From JAKFWI01 sp031398975 (lineage in GTDB: Bacteria; Pseudomonadota; Alphaproteobacteria; Caulobacterales; Aquidulcibacteraceae): 48,564 bases of DNA. How positions within the stretch are numbered: position 1 is the stretch's first letter; each line of letters begins with the position of its first letter. Under the pieces are notes generated by a model. The model did no database searches. It saw only the letters and a program-made list of their open reading frames with translations, and was not told where the DNA came from. The stretch lies in NCBI GenBank assembly GCA_031398975.1, contig JANNOI010000002.1, positions 1-48,564 of the forward strand, given 5' to 3'. This document shows positions 31,807 through 40,672 of this stretch, piece by piece. Position numbers and translations under genes: made by a program.

Positions 31807-33477
31807 TCAGGCGGGGGTTTCCAGCAGCCGGCGGGCGATTACGTTGGCCTGGATTTCGCCCGCGCCCTCGAAGATGTTGAGGATTCGCGCGTCGCACAGC
31901 ACCCGACTGATCGGGTATTCGAGCGCGAAGCCGTTGCCGCCATGGATCTGGAGCGCGTTGTCAGCCCCCGCCCAGGCGACGCGCGCGGCCAGCAGTTTCG
32001 CCATGCCGGCTTCGAGGTCGCAGCGCTCCCCGGAATCCTTGCGCCGGGCGGCGAAATAGGTGATCTGGCGCGCCGCCATCACTTCCGCCGCCATCATCAC
32101 GATCTTGTCCGACACGCGCGGAAACCCGTAGATCGCCTCTCCGAACTGGCGCCGGGACAGCGCATAGTCCAAAGCGAAGTCGAGCGCGGACTGCGCGACG
32201 CCCACGGCGCGCGCGGCGGTCTGGATGCGGGCGGATTCGAAGGTGGCCATCAATTGCTTGAAGCCGCGCCCTTCCGCCCCGCCCAGAAGGTTTGCGGCCG
32301 GGACCTCGAAATCATCGAACGCGATCTCGTATTCCTTCATGCCGCGATAGCCCAGCACCTCGATCTCGCCCCCGGTCAGGCCCGCATCGGGAAACGGATC
32401 GCCATCGTCCCCGCGCGTCTTTTCCGCCAGCAGCATGGACAGGCCGCGATGATCGGTGGACTGAGGATCGGTGCGGACCAGCAGCGTCATGAGATCGGCG
32501 CGCGCGGCGTGCGTGATCCAAGTCTTGGCGCCGCTCACGCGGTAGACCTCCCCCGCGCGTACCGCCTTTGTGCGTAGCGCGCCCAAGTCTGATCCCGTGT
32601 CAGGCTCAGTGAAGACGGCGGTGGGCAATATTTCGCCGCTGGCGATGCGGGGCAGGTAATGGGCCTGTTGCGCCGGCGCGCCCGCCAGCAGGATCAATTC
32701 CGCGGCGATCTCGGAACGGGTGGCGAGGCTGCCCACCCCGATATAGGCGCGCGACAATTCCTCCGACACCACGCACATCGCCGTCTTGCCGAGGCCCGCG
32801 CCGCCGAACGCCTCCGGGATCGTCAAGCCGAACACGCCGAGCTCGGCCATCTGAGACACCAAAGCCAGCGGCACATAGGCGTTCTGCAGGTGCCATTGAT
32901 GCGCGTACGGAGCAATTTCGGCGTCCGCGAAGCGGCGGAACTGGTCGCGCACCAGGGTGAGGTCGGCATCGAGCCCGATCTCCTCGAACGTGGCCGCCCC
33001 CCGCCGCTCCCGCAACAGCGCGGCGAGCCGCGCGCGCGTGGCCGGGGCGAGGCCAGCCTCGATCAGGTTCTCGAGCGGGGCGAACATCGCGCGCGCGGCC
33101 GCAGCGAGGCCGAAATCGGCGGGGCGCGCCATCTCGCCCTGGCTCATCGGCAGGCCGCCTTCCGCCTGGGCCAGATATTCCCCGAACAGCACCGTCGCCA
33201 ATAGCTGCTCGATCTCGCCAAAGTGTCCCGCCGCGGACAGATGCTCGCCCCACGCCGCCACCTGGCGCAGCGTCTGCGCGTACGTGGCCACCCACGCAAA
33301 GCCGTGCGCCGCATGCTGGTGGGCCTTGAGCAGCGCTGGATCTATCGTCCCGCCCGGCGCCGCCCGCCCCGCCACCACCGCGCGCGCCTGGCCCGCATAG
33401 TCCTCCATCGCCGCCACGCCCTGCGTGAACAGCTTGAGCAGAGCGGAAGCGGGCGCGCTCTCGGCGTATGGGCTCAT
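31807..33477 (-). CDS. mcd: (2S)-methylsuccinyl-CoA dehydrogenase
   Basis: A 556-residue acyl-CoA dehydrogenase-family flavoenzyme. It has the ~150-residue N-terminal extension found in methylsuccinyl-CoA dehydrogenase: HQHAAHGFAWVATYAQTLRQ, LFGEYLAQ and GGLPMSQGEMARPADFGL. The dehydrogenase part follows with FTEPDTGSDLGALRTKAVR, SGAKTWITHAARADLMTLLV, RRQFGEAIYGFPRVSDKIV and ALQIHGGNGFALEYPISRVL. In the ethylmalonyl-CoA pathway it oxidises methylsuccinyl-CoA to mesaconyl-CoA, allowing growth on C2 compounds without glyoxylate bypass. GGGAGG seven bases before ATG 33477 fixes the start. Other pathway genes (ccr, ecm, mch) are not in the window. Assignment rests on the extension and length. Confidence 0.87.
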   Translation of the reverse strand: MSPYAESAPASALLKLFTQGVAAMEDYAGQARAVVAGRAAPGGTIDPALLKAHQHAAHGFAWVATYAQTLRQVAAWGEHLSAAGHFGEIEQLLATVLFGEYLAQAEGGLPMSQGEMARPADFGLAAAARAMFAPLENLIEAGLAPATRARLAALLRERRGAATFEEIGLDADLTLVRDQFRRFADAEIAPYAHQWHLQNAYVPLALVSQMAELGVFGLTIPEAFGGAGLGKTAMCVVSEELSRAYIGVGSLATRSEIAAELILLAGAPAQQAHYLPRIASGEILPTAVFTEPDTGSDLGALRTKAVRAGEVYRVSGAKTWITHAARADLMTLLVRTDPQSTDHRGLSMLLAEKTRGDDGDPFPDAGLTGGEIEVLGYRGMKEYEIAFDDFEVPAANLLGGAEGRGFKQLMATFESARIQTAARAVGVAQSALDFALDYALSRRQFGEAIYGFPRVSDKIVMMAAEVMAARQITYFAARRKDSGERCDLEAGMAKLLAARVAWAGADNALQIHGGNGFALEYPISRVLCDARILNIFEGAGEIQANVIARRLLETPA

Positions 33478-33548
33478 CGGCGCGCCTCCCTCATGCTGCA
33501 GGTGCGAAGCGCTAAGATGCACCGCGCCGGCCCGCGCGCAAGCGCGGC

Positions 33549-34259
33549 TCAGTCCACCGCCAGCCGGTAGCCGACGCCGCGCACGGTTTGCAGGAACAGC
33601 GGCTCGCGCGGATCGTCCTCGATCTTGCGCCGCAGCCTCGTGACCTGCACGTCCACGCTGCGCTCCAGGCCCGAGGAGGTGCGCCTCGCCAATTCGTCGC
33701 GCGCGATCGGGGCGCCCCCGCGCCCGGCTAGCACTTTGAGCAGCGTCGCCTCCGCTTCGGTGAGGCGCACGGGCTTGCCGTCGCGCGTCAGCTCCCCGCG
33801 GGAGACGTTGAACGCGTTCGGCCCGAACGTGACCTCGCCTGCGGGGTCGCCGCGGCGTTCGCGGGTGCGGCGCAGGATGGCGTTTATGCGCAGCGCGAGT
33901 TCTTCCGGCTCGAAGGGCTTGGGCACGTAATCGTCGGCGCCCGTGCTCAGGCCCTTGATGCGATCCTCCGGCTGGCCGCGGGCGGTCAGCAGGATGATGG
34001 GCACGTCGGAGGCTTTGCGCACGCTCTCGGCCAGCGAGAAGCCGTCCTCTTTGGGCATCATCACGTCGATGATCAGCAGGTCGAAATCGAAATTGGCCAT
34101 CAGCTTGCGCGCGGCGTCCGCATCGGGGGCGCCGCTGGCGCGGGCCCCCCGCTGGGCGAGGAATTTCTTCAGCAATTCGCGGATGCGGTCGTCGTCGTCG
34201 ACGATCAGGATGTGGGCGGGGCGCACCAGGGCGTCGATCGCCGCGTCGGGCGTACTCAT
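33549..34259 (-). CDS. petR: OmpR-family response regulator, PetR-like
   Basis: A 236-residue two-component regulator. The receiver domain has acidic pocket DDDD (21-24), phospho-acceptor Asp65 in LLIIDVMMP and Lys114 in YVPKPFEPEE. The C-terminal winged-helix DNA-binding domain has RLTEAEATLLKVLAGR and SVDVQVTRLRRKIEDDP, ending QTVRGVGYRLAVD. It overlaps the upstream MarR-type gene by four bases, the same pairing as petP-petR of Rhodobacter capsulatus, where the pair was linked to cytochrome bc1 expression. No sensor kinase gene is adjacent. The symbol rests on gene order plus family. Confidence 0.86.
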   Translation of the reverse strand: MSTPDAAIDALVRPAHILIVDDDDRIRELLKKFLAQRGARASGAPDADAARKLMANFDFDLLIIDVMMPKEDGFSLAESVRKASDVPIILLTARGQPEDRIKGLSTGADDYVPKPFEPEELALRINAILRRTRERRGDPAGEVTFGPNAFNVSRGELTRDGKPVRLTEAEATLLKVLAGRGGAPIARDELARRTSSGLERSVDVQVTRLRRKIEDDPREPLFLQTVRGVGYRLAVD

Positions 34260-34789
34260 CCGCCATCCTCCATCGCCAGCGCTGAAAGCACCGTGCGCGC
34301 GCCGGCCACCGCCTCTGCGCCGGCCTGGCGGAACACCTGGCCCAAGCGCTCGCGCAGCGCGCCGCTGGCCTCCCGCTCGGCCGCGCGCCCGGCCTCGGTC
34401 AGCTGCAGGCGGCGCTGGCGGCGGTCGGCGGCGCCCGGGGCGCGCGCGATCAGGCCTGCGGCCTCAAGCTCCCCGAGCACCCGCGCCAGGCTTTGCTTGC
34501 GCACCGCGAGCACGCCCTGCAGGGCCGATACGGTCAAGCCTTCGCCGTCCCCGCGCCGGCCCTCGCTCGCGCCCCGCCGGATCGCCGCGAGCGCGCGGTA
34601 ATGGGCAGGCCCCAGCCCCCGCGCCTCCAGGACGGGATCTGCGGCGGTGAGAAACCGGCGCTGGGCCAGCAGCACAAGCTCCACCGCACGGTCGAGCTCT
34701 TCCTCCTTGAGGTAAAGGCGCGCTTCGGGGCCGGTCGGGTCCGGCGCAGGTCTTTTGAGGGGGGCGGATTTGGGCTGGTTGACAGGCAT
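34256..34789 (-). CDS. petP: MarR-family transcriptional regulator, PetP-like
   Basis: A 177-residue winged-helix regulator. A Pro/Lys-rich N-terminal tail leads into YLKEEELDRAVELVLLAQRR, then GLGPAHYRALAAIRR, the recognition region VSALQGVLAVRKQSLARVLG and the wing GAADRRQRRLQLTEAGR. Start at ATG 34789 is chosen because an upstream extension is arginine-rich and overlaps the intergenic region. Pairing with the downstream response regulator gene (ATGA overlap) and the divergent ilvE match the petP-petR neighbourhood of several alphaproteobacteria. GTGT-ATAA-ACAC near 34819-34830 in the 83-base divergent gap could be its operator. Confidence 0.85.
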   Translation of the reverse strand: MPVNQPKSAPLKRPAPDPTGPEARLYLKEEELDRAVELVLLAQRRFLTAADPVLEARGLGPAHYRALAAIRRGASEGRRGDGEGLTVSALQGVLAVRKQSLARVLGELEAAGLIARAPGAADRRQRRLQLTEAGRAAEREASGALRERLGQVFRQAGAEAVAGARTVLSALAMEDGG

Positions 34790-34872
34790 TCCGCGGATCG
34801 CGTTTGGTCGCCCGAGAAGTGTATAAACACGACGCGTCCGGCGCAAACGCCGGCGCGCTCAGGAGTGCGCCG

Positions 34873-35751
34873 ATGGCCGAGCCGGCCTATCACGATCGCG
34901 ACGGGTGGATCTGGTTTAACGGGGCCTTCGTCCCCTGGCGGGACGCCAATGTGCATGTGCTGACGCACGCCCTGCATTACGCGTCTGCAGTATTCGAGGG
35001 GGAACGCGCCTATGACGGGGCGATCTTCCTGTCGCGGCGGCATTCCGAGCGGCTGCAGAACTCGGCCCGCCTGCTGGGCTTCGAGCTGCCCTACACGATC
35101 GATGAATTGGAGCGCGCCAAGGCCGAAACGCTGGCCAAAAGCGGGCTGGCCAACGCCTATGTGCGCGCCATCGCGTGGCGGGGTTCGGAAAAGATGGGCG
35201 TGTCGGCCAAGGAGAACCGGATCAATGTGGCCGTGGCGGCCTGGCATTGGGGCGATTATTTCACCGACAAGATGAAAGGCGTCCGCCTGACGATCGCGCC
35301 CTGGCGGCGGCCCGCGCCCGATACCGCCCCCTGCAACGCCAAGGCCGCAGGGCTTTACATGATCTGCACCCTGTCCAAGCACGCCGCAGAGAATGCGGGC
35401 TTCCAGGATGCGCTGATGATGGATTGGCGCGGCCAAATCGCGGAAGCCACCGGCGCGAACGTGTTCTTCGTCCGGGACGGCGTGATCCACACGCCCACCC
35501 CCGATTGCTTCCTGAACGGCCTGACCCGCCAGACGGTGATTGCGCTGGCGCGCGCGCGTGGGCTTGAGGTCGTGGAGCGGGCGATCTGGCCGAACGAACT
35601 CGCTCAATTCGACGAGGTGTTCCTGACCGGCTCCGCCGCCGAGATCACGCCCGTCGCCGAGATCGGGGGCATTTATTACAAGCCCGCCCAGATCACCGAG
35701 CAGCTCCTGGCGGATTTCAGCGCCCACGTCCGGCGCAAGAACGCGCCCTGA
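34873..35751 (+). CDS. ilvE: Branched-chain amino acid aminotransferase
   Basis: A 292-residue fold-type IV PLP enzyme interconverting branched-chain 2-oxo acids and valine, leucine or isoleucine. Seen: HVLTHALHYASAVFEGERAY, YVRAIAWRGSEKMGVSA, the Schiff-base Lys157 in APCNAKAAGLYM, IAEATGANVFFV (Glu ligand to the pyridine nitrogen) and FLTGSAAEITPV. AGGAG seven bases upstream fixes ATG 34873. A small stem CCGGCG/CGCCGG (34838-34853) lies in the leader. It is divergent from petP and convergent with recR; with ilvN it is the second branched-chain gene in the window, but not linked to it. Confidence 0.96.
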   Translation: MAEPAYHDRDGWIWFNGAFVPWRDANVHVLTHALHYASAVFEGERAYDGAIFLSRRHSERLQNSARLLGFELPYTIDELERAKAETLAKSGLANAYVRAIAWRGSEKMGVSAKENRINVAVAAWHWGDYFTDKMKGVRLTIAPWRRPAPDTAPCNAKAAGLYMICTLSKHAAENAGFQDALMMDWRGQIAEATGANVFFVRDGVIHTPTPDCFLNGLTRQTVIALARARGLEVVERAIWPNELAQFDEVFLTGSAAEITPVAEIGGIYYKPAQITEQLLADFSAHVRRKNAP

Positions 35752-35774
35752 ATTCCGCTCGCGCGGTTTGGGCG

Positions 35775-36395
35775 TCAGAAGGGGCGGCGGCTGGAGAGGG
35801 CGGCCAGCAGGGTGCCGTCGTCCAGGAGCTCAAGCTCCCCTCCGACCGGCACGCCGTGGGCGAGGCGGCTCACGGTGACGCCGAGGCCCTGCAGGCGCTC
35901 GGTGAGGTAATGGGCGGTGGCTTGCCCATCGACCGTGGCGGCCAGCGCCAGGATCACCTCGCGCACTCCGTCGCGGCCCGCCCGCTCGACCAGTTTGGCG
36001 ATACGCAGATCCTGCGGCCGCACCCCGTCCAGCGCTGAAAGCACCCCGCCCAGCACGTGGTAGCGCCCGCGGAACGCTTCCGCGCGCTCCAGCGCCCAGA
36101 CGTCTCCCACCTCCGCCACCACGCACAATAAGCCGTCGTCGCGCCCGGGCGCGACGCACAGCGCGCACGGATCCACCCCGTCCAGCGCGCCGCATTCGCT
36201 GCACGTCTTCACCCGCGCGGCGGCCTCGGCGAGGGCGTCGGCCAGGGGGGTCATGAGGGCGTCGCGCTTTTTCAGGAGGTGGAGCGCGGCGCGGCGCGCG
36301 GAGCGGGGACCAAGGCCCGGCAGCTTGGCCAGGAGCCCGATCAGGCGCTCGATTTCCGGCGAGGCGAGCGGGGCGGCGCGGGCGCGTGGGGTCAT
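35775..36395 (-). CDS. recR: Recombination mediator protein RecR
   Basis: A 206-residue DNA repair protein that acts with RecO and RecF in gap repair. Seen: the helix-hairpin-helix LAKLPGLGPRSARRAALHLL, the four-Cys zinc finger (CSECG and CALCV), the TOPRIM domain VVAEVGDVWALERAEAFRG with YHVLGGVLSALDG, and GVTVSRLAHGVPVGGELELL. ATG at 36395 has AAGGTG upstream and is preferred to GTG at 36404. The common partner gene for a YbaB/EbfC nucleoid protein is not seen next to it; instead a glycosyltransferase gene is 46 bases upstream. Confidence 0.97.
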   Translation of the reverse strand: MTPRARAAPLASPEIERLIGLLAKLPGLGPRSARRAALHLLKKRDALMTPLADALAEAAARVKTCSECGALDGVDPCALCVAPGRDDGLLCVVAEVGDVWALERAEAFRGRYHVLGGVLSALDGVRPQDLRIAKLVERAGRDGVREVILALAATVDGQATAHYLTERLQGLGVTVSRLAHGVPVGGELELLDDGTLLAALSSRRPF

Positions 36396-36419
36396 GGGCC
36401 CCACCTTAGCGCGCCCGCC

Positions 36420-36435
36420 CCTTGCTTAAGCAAGG
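36420..36435. terminator. 16-bp perfect palindrome between GT87-like gene and recR
   Basis: CCTTGCTTAAGCAAGG has no spacer and lies just after the stop of the leftward glycosyltransferase gene and 24 bases before the recR start. A partial repeat of the arm (AAAGCAAGG, 36443-36451) overlaps the stop. There is no T-run, so termination is possible but not certain. Confidence 0.4.
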
Positions 36436-36440
36436 CCCCG

Positions 36441-37685
36441 CTAAAGCAAGGGCGTTGCGTGGACAGGCGCCCGGGCCGGTTTCGGCGCCGCGCTTTCCCC
36501 CACCAGCACCGCGATGTCGCGCCGCTGCGCCATCGCCGCCGCCCCCGCCGTCAGCGCCAGCGCCAGCACGGGGTAAGCCCACGCCGCCAAGATATCGTCG
36601 GGATCGCCCAGATAGAGCAAGGCGCACACGAACCATGCGCTAAGGCACAGCCGCGCGCGCGGCCCCATGAGATCGGAGAACAGCAATCCCCCGAGATAGA
36701 CGAGCGGCACCGCCGCGATCGCCTGATCGTATTCCTTCATGCGCGGATTGATCAGGATCACCCCCACGAGCAGCGCCGCCCAGCGCACGTGCGGGCGCCG
36801 GATGGTGGCGGCGAGGCCCACCAGGGCGGCGGCGAACAGAAGGTGGACGAGGTAGGGCGCGAGCGGGTGGTCGGCCGGCCAATGGGTGGTGAAGGCGGCC
36901 CCGAACGCGCTCTCGCCGACATCGGCGGAACCGAGCGTCTGCAGGCTCAGCCGATCGAGCCAGGCGTTGAACTGCGTCGGCGTTAGCAGCGCCGGCAGCA
37001 GATAGCCGGCCGCGGAGGCGCAGGCCGCGATCGCGCCCACCCGCGCCTGGCGGAAATTGAAGCCGTGCGCCAGAACCGGCGCCAGCCAGAAGGCGGCGTA
37101 GAAGGGCTTGAACACGGTGGCGATGGCGACGGCGATATGGAACGCGGTCCAGCGCCGGCGCAGCAGCCCGTCGGCCAGGGTCGCGATGATCGGCAGATAG
37201 AGCAGTGTGCCCATGTTCACCGCGAACAGCGCCGTAACGCCCGCGCAATGGAAGCCCGCAAACGACGCCCCGATCGCAACCACGCCCGCCGCCGGCAGGC
37301 GGGGATAGAAAAGCCGCGCCAGCAGCATCGGCGTCGCCGTCAACGCCACCAGCGTCAAGGTGGACAAAAGCGGCCCCATAAGCCACGGCGCGACGCGCCC
37401 GAACAGGCCCAATATCCACGCGATCAGGGGCGGAGAGGTGAAATGCAGCACGGGTTCCACGCCCATGGCGTGCAGGACGGCGCTGTCATACGGGTCGAGG
37501 CCCGCGGCGAGCGCGCGCGCGGCGGCGATGTAAACGTCCAGATCCCAGCCGAACTGCGGTTTCGCAGCGGCGGAGCCGCCGGTTATGAAATGCTCCAGAC
37601 CCCACCCGATCGCAAAGACCAAAAGCCCCCATTCCGCGCACGCCAAAATGACGCGCCCGACCATGTCTCTCGCCGCTGCACCCAT
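36441..37685 (-). CDS. Glycosyltransferase family 87-like membrane protein
   Basis: A 414-residue polytopic membrane protein of the GT-C superfamily (DUF2029/GT87 type). The N-terminal loop FGWDLDVYIAAARALAAGLD, with PYDSAVLHAMGVEPVLHFTS, has the D-x-D/E-like acidic site and the PYxPP-like stretch seen in polyprenyl-phosphate-mannose transferases. About ten hydrophobic segments follow, and NPRMKEYDQAIAAVPLVYLG near residue 310 is typical of the family. Acceptor is unknown: envelope lipoglycan or exopolysaccharide is plausible. It is upstream of recR on the same strand. Confidence 0.85.
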   Translation of the reverse strand: MGAAARDMVGRVILACAEWGLLVFAIGWGLEHFITGGSAAAKPQFGWDLDVYIAAARALAAGLDPYDSAVLHAMGVEPVLHFTSPPLIAWILGLFGRVAPWLMGPLLSTLTLVALTATPMLLARLFYPRLPAAGVVAIGASFAGFHCAGVTALFAVNMGTLLYLPIIATLADGLLRRRWTAFHIAVAIATVFKPFYAAFWLAPVLAHGFNFRQARVGAIAACASAAGYLLPALLTPTQFNAWLDRLSLQTLGSADVGESAFGAAFTTHWPADHPLAPYLVHLLFAAALVGLAATIRRPHVRWAALLVGVILINPRMKEYDQAIAAVPLVYLGGLLFSDLMGPRARLCLSAWFVCALLYLGDPDDILAAWAYPVLALALTAGAAAMAQRRDIAVLVGESAAPKPARAPVHATPLL

Positions 37686-37816
37686 GCAATCGCCCCGCTC
37701 ACGGCTCGCCCGCCTTTGGCCAGTGAAACGGCATGTAGCCCGGGAAGGTTCGGAGGCAAACGCAGCACGGCTGTTGGTTGCGGAAAATTAAGTAAGTTTT
37801 GTGAGCAAGGTACGCG

Positions 37817-39550
37817 CTACGGCGCGGCCGCCGCCACACCCGGCCGGCGGGGGTCGGCGCCCCCTTCCAGGCCTTGCGGCGTAAGGCGGAAGCCGTACAG
37901 CCCGCTTTCCTCGCCCGCGCTGTCGGCGAGTTTCCAGCCCAGGCCCGTCAGCGCCTCGCGCACCGCCGGGTCCATGCGCTGGGCCTCCACGCGCACCACC
38001 TCGCCCGAGGCGATCACGTTGGGCAGCTCGATGGCCTGTTGCAGGGTGAGGCCCCAATCGGTGGCGGCGACGATCGTCTTGGCCACGTAGGCGATGATCG
38101 AGCCCCCGCCGGGGGAGCCGATGGCGGCGTGGAAATCCCCGTCGGCCTCGAAGATCAGCGTCGGCGCCATGGAGGAGCGCGGGCGCTTTCCCGGCGCGAT
38201 CGCGTTCGCCACAGGCTTGCCGTTCAGCGTCGGGCGCAGGGCGAAATCGGTAAGCTCGTTATTGAGGAAAAAGCCGGCCGCCATCCGCTGCGCGCCGAAC
38301 GGCGCCTCGATCGTGGCCGTCATCGCCACGACGTCCCCGAACGGATCGATCACCGAAAGGTGCGTCGTGCCGCCTTCCCTGGTCTCCACCCGCCCCCACC
38401 GGTCTCGCAAGGTTGGCCCGCCCAGCACCGCGGCCGGATCGCCCGGCGCCACGATGGCGGGGGCCGCGCGGGCGAGGTCGGCGGCTTTGACGCGGGCGTC
38501 CAGGTAGCGGGGGTCTACAAGCTCGGCGCTCGGCACGGGCGCAAACGCGTCGTCGGCGAGATAATGGTCGCGGTCGGAATAGGCGAGCCGGCTCGCCCAC
38601 AGGAAGGCCGCCCAATCCGTCCCGCTGAGCGGGCCCTGCGGGACGGGGCGCAGCCGCTCGTACAATCCGAGGATGTCGATCACCGCCACGCCCCCGGAAC
38701 TCGGCGGCGGCATGGAGCAGACGCGCAGGCTCCGATAGGCGCCGCACAAGGCCGCCCGCTTGCGCGGCGCGGCGGCGGCGAGATCGGCGAGGTTCAGCGT
38801 TCCCGGGCGCGGGAAGGCCTGCGCTGCGGCCACGATCGCCTGCGCGCGCGGCCCCTGCGTCAGGGCTTGCGGGCCTTCCCGGGCGATAGCGCGCAAGGTC
38901 TCGGCATAGGCGGGGTTGCGCAGCAGCGCGCCCGCGGGCTTGGCCGCGCCCTCCGGCGTCAGCAGATAGGCGCGCGCCGCGGGATCGTCAGCGAGACCCT
39001 GGCGCGCGAGCACGCTGGCGATCACTTTGTGCATGCGCGGGGAGATCTCGAACCCGTTCTCCGCCAGCGCGATCGCCGGCGCGAACAAATCCGCCCAGGG
39101 CAGCCGCCCCCCCTCCTCGTGGGCGAGCTTCAGCATCTGCACAAGGTTCGGGGCCCCGATCGAGAGCCCGCTGGCGGCCGCCTGCGGGAAGGGCAGGGGC
39201 GCACCCTCGGGGGTAAGGAACATGTCGGGCCGCGCCCCGGCCGGGGCGATCTCGCGCCCGTCATAGGCGGCCACGGCGCGCGCGCGCGCATCGTACCGCA
39301 ACAGGAAGCCGCCCCCGCCGAGGCCCGCGCTCTGCGGCTCCACCAGACCCAGCACCATCATCGTGGCTATGCTTGCATCGACCGCGCTCCCGCCGGCCGC
39401 CAGCATGAGAAGGCCCGCCTCGGCGGCGCGGGGATCGGCGGCGGCCACCATCGCCTGCCCGCGCGCGGGGGCTTGCGCCGTCCGGGGCGCGGTGGCGCAC
39501 GCGCACACCCACAGGGCCGCCAGCAGGGGAAGGATAGCGCGTCGACGCAT
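37817..39550 (-). CDS. ggt: Gamma-glutamyltransferase (lipoprotein)
   Basis: A 577-residue N-terminal nucleophile hydrolase that removes or transfers gamma-glutamyl groups, as from glutathione. A lipobox-like LWVCAC (Cys16 or 18) suggests an anchored periplasmic or outer-membrane enzyme. Self-cleavage and catalysis use Thr395 in REGGTTHLSVID. Also seen are GGSAVDASIATMMVLGLVEP, SAGLGGGGFLLRYD, DGREIAPAGA, PPPSSGGVAVIDIL, NNELTDF and RPRSSMAPTLIFEADG with GSPGGGSII. All key elements are intact. The gamma-glutamyl chemistry overlaps in theme with the puuA and puuD genes, but the gene is 18 kb away. Divergent from the P1-family peptidase gene. Confidence 0.95.
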   Translation of the reverse strand: MRRRAILPLLAALWVCACATAPRTAQAPARGQAMVAAADPRAAEAGLLMLAAGGSAVDASIATMMVLGLVEPQSAGLGGGGFLLRYDARARAVAAYDGREIAPAGARPDMFLTPEGAPLPFPQAAASGLSIGAPNLVQMLKLAHEEGGRLPWADLFAPAIALAENGFEISPRMHKVIASVLARQGLADDPAARAYLLTPEGAAKPAGALLRNPAYAETLRAIAREGPQALTQGPRAQAIVAAAQAFPRPGTLNLADLAAAAPRKRAALCGAYRSLRVCSMPPPSSGGVAVIDILGLYERLRPVPQGPLSGTDWAAFLWASRLAYSDRDHYLADDAFAPVPSAELVDPRYLDARVKAADLARAAPAIVAPGDPAAVLGGPTLRDRWGRVETREGGTTHLSVIDPFGDVVAMTATIEAPFGAQRMAAGFFLNNELTDFALRPTLNGKPVANAIAPGKRPRSSMAPTLIFEADGDFHAAIGSPGGGSIIAYVAKTIVAATDWGLTLQQAIELPNVIASGEVVRVEAQRMDPAVREALTGLGWKLADSAGEESGLYGFRLTPQGLEGGADPRRPGVAAAAP

Positions 39551-39592
39551 GGAGCGGCCTCTGTTAGCGAAGGGCCTCGCAACGGAGCATCC

Positions 39593-40603
39593 ATGGCCAG
39601 GCCCGGCCCCCTCAATACGATCACCGATGTGGCGGGGCTATCCATCGGTTGTGCGCAGGATGCGCGCGTGCGCACCGGCGTCACCGTGATTGTGCCGGAT
39701 GCGCGGGCGGTGTGCGCGGTGGATGTGCGCGGCGGCGGGCCCGGCACGCGCGAGACCGATGCGCTCGCGCCCGAGACGCTGGTGGACGCGGTGGACGCTT
39801 TGGTGTTCGCGGGGGGCTCCGTTTATGGCCTGGCGGCGGCGGATGCAGTGGTCGCGGCGCTTGGGACGCAGGGGCGGGGCTTTGCGCTTCGCGCGGGGCC
39901 GCCCGTCTCCCCCGTGGTCCCGGCCGCGATCCTCTATGACCTCGCCAATGGCGGGGAGAAGGATTGGGGCCTCGCACCGCCTTATGCGGCGCTGGGCGCG
40001 GCCGCGTTTGCAGCCCTTGGGCAAGAGGTTCCCCTCGGCAATGCAGGGGCGGGCTATGGGGCGCTCGCGGGCGCGCTGAAGGGCGGCCAGGGCAGCGCCA
40101 GCGTGGCGGCGGACGGGGTGAGTGTGGCGGCGCTGGCGGCGGTGAATTGCTTCGGCTCCCCCGTGATCCCGGGCGGGCGGGCTTTCTGGGCGTGGGCGCT
40201 TGAGCAGGGGGGCGAATATGGGGGCGTGCGCCCGCCCGCAGACCTCGCGCTCGATCTCGGGGAATGGGGCCTCTCGAAGCTTTCGGGCGGTGCAGGGCGC
40301 GCCAACACCACGCTCGTACTGGTCGCCACCGACGCCGCGCTCACCCCCGCACAAGCCAAGCGCGTGGCGCAGATGGCCTCGGCAGGCCTTGCGCAGGCGA
40401 TCCGGCCCGTGTTCGCCCCGTTTGACGGGGACGTGGTGTTCGCGCTGTCCACCGCCCGGGTCCCGCTTGCGCAGCCCGAGGCGCTGGCGGTGGCGCGGAT
40501 CGGGGCGCTGGCGGCCGATTGCGTGGCGCGTGCGGTGGCGCGCGGTGTGTATGCGGCGCAAGCCTTGGGCGATGTGCGCGCCTGGCGCGACCTTCCGCCC
40601 TGA
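39593..40603 (+). CDS. P1 family peptidase (DmpA/S58, L-aminopeptidase/D-esterase-like)
   Basis: A 336-residue self-processing N-terminal nucleophile enzyme. It starts with PGPLNTITDVAGLSIGCAQD and GVTVIVPD, typical of the family. VFAGGSVYGLAAADAVVAAL, GNAGAGYGALAG and GGAGRANTTLVLVATDAAL follow; the last carries the NTT segment where cleavage and the nucleophile are expected (near residue 243). ATG at 39593 is used because the conserved motif begins within ten residues; the frame stays open far upstream, antisense to ggt, without coding support. Substrates of relatives are beta-peptides, D-amino acid esters or N-terminal amino acids. Confidence 0.91.
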   Translation: MARPGPLNTITDVAGLSIGCAQDARVRTGVTVIVPDARAVCAVDVRGGGPGTRETDALAPETLVDAVDALVFAGGSVYGLAAADAVVAALGTQGRGFALRAGPPVSPVVPAAILYDLANGGEKDWGLAPPYAALGAAAFAALGQEVPLGNAGAGYGALAGALKGGQGSASVAADGVSVAALAAVNCFGSPVIPGGRAFWAWALEQGGEYGGVRPPADLALDLGEWGLSKLSGGAGRANTTLVLVATDAALTPAQAKRVAQMASAGLAQAIRPVFAPFDGDVVFALSTARVPLAQPEALAVARIGALAADCVARAVARGVYAAQALGDVRAWRDLPP

Positions 40604-40672
40604 GCACAGCGCTGCGCGGTGGACGCGCGCGGCCCCGCCCCGTACAGGGGCGAGCGAGCTTAGGGGAGCGCC

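Noticed and set aside
33478..34266. Fusion of the acyl-CoA dehydrogenase with an upstream 260-residue extension
   Set aside because: The extension lies within petR in another frame; GGGAGG before ATG 33477 and the Mcd N-terminal motif fix the start.
34256..34789. The MarR-type regulator as the NAD-palindrome binding factor
   Set aside because: Its own upstream region lacks the TATGCTC/GAGCATA motif, and gene order fits petP of the petP-petR pair.
37874..39592. Long in-frame extension upstream of the P1-family peptidase
   Set aside because: It runs antisense through the gamma-glutamyltransferase gene, which is unmistakable, and the peptidase family motif begins a few residues after ATG 39593.
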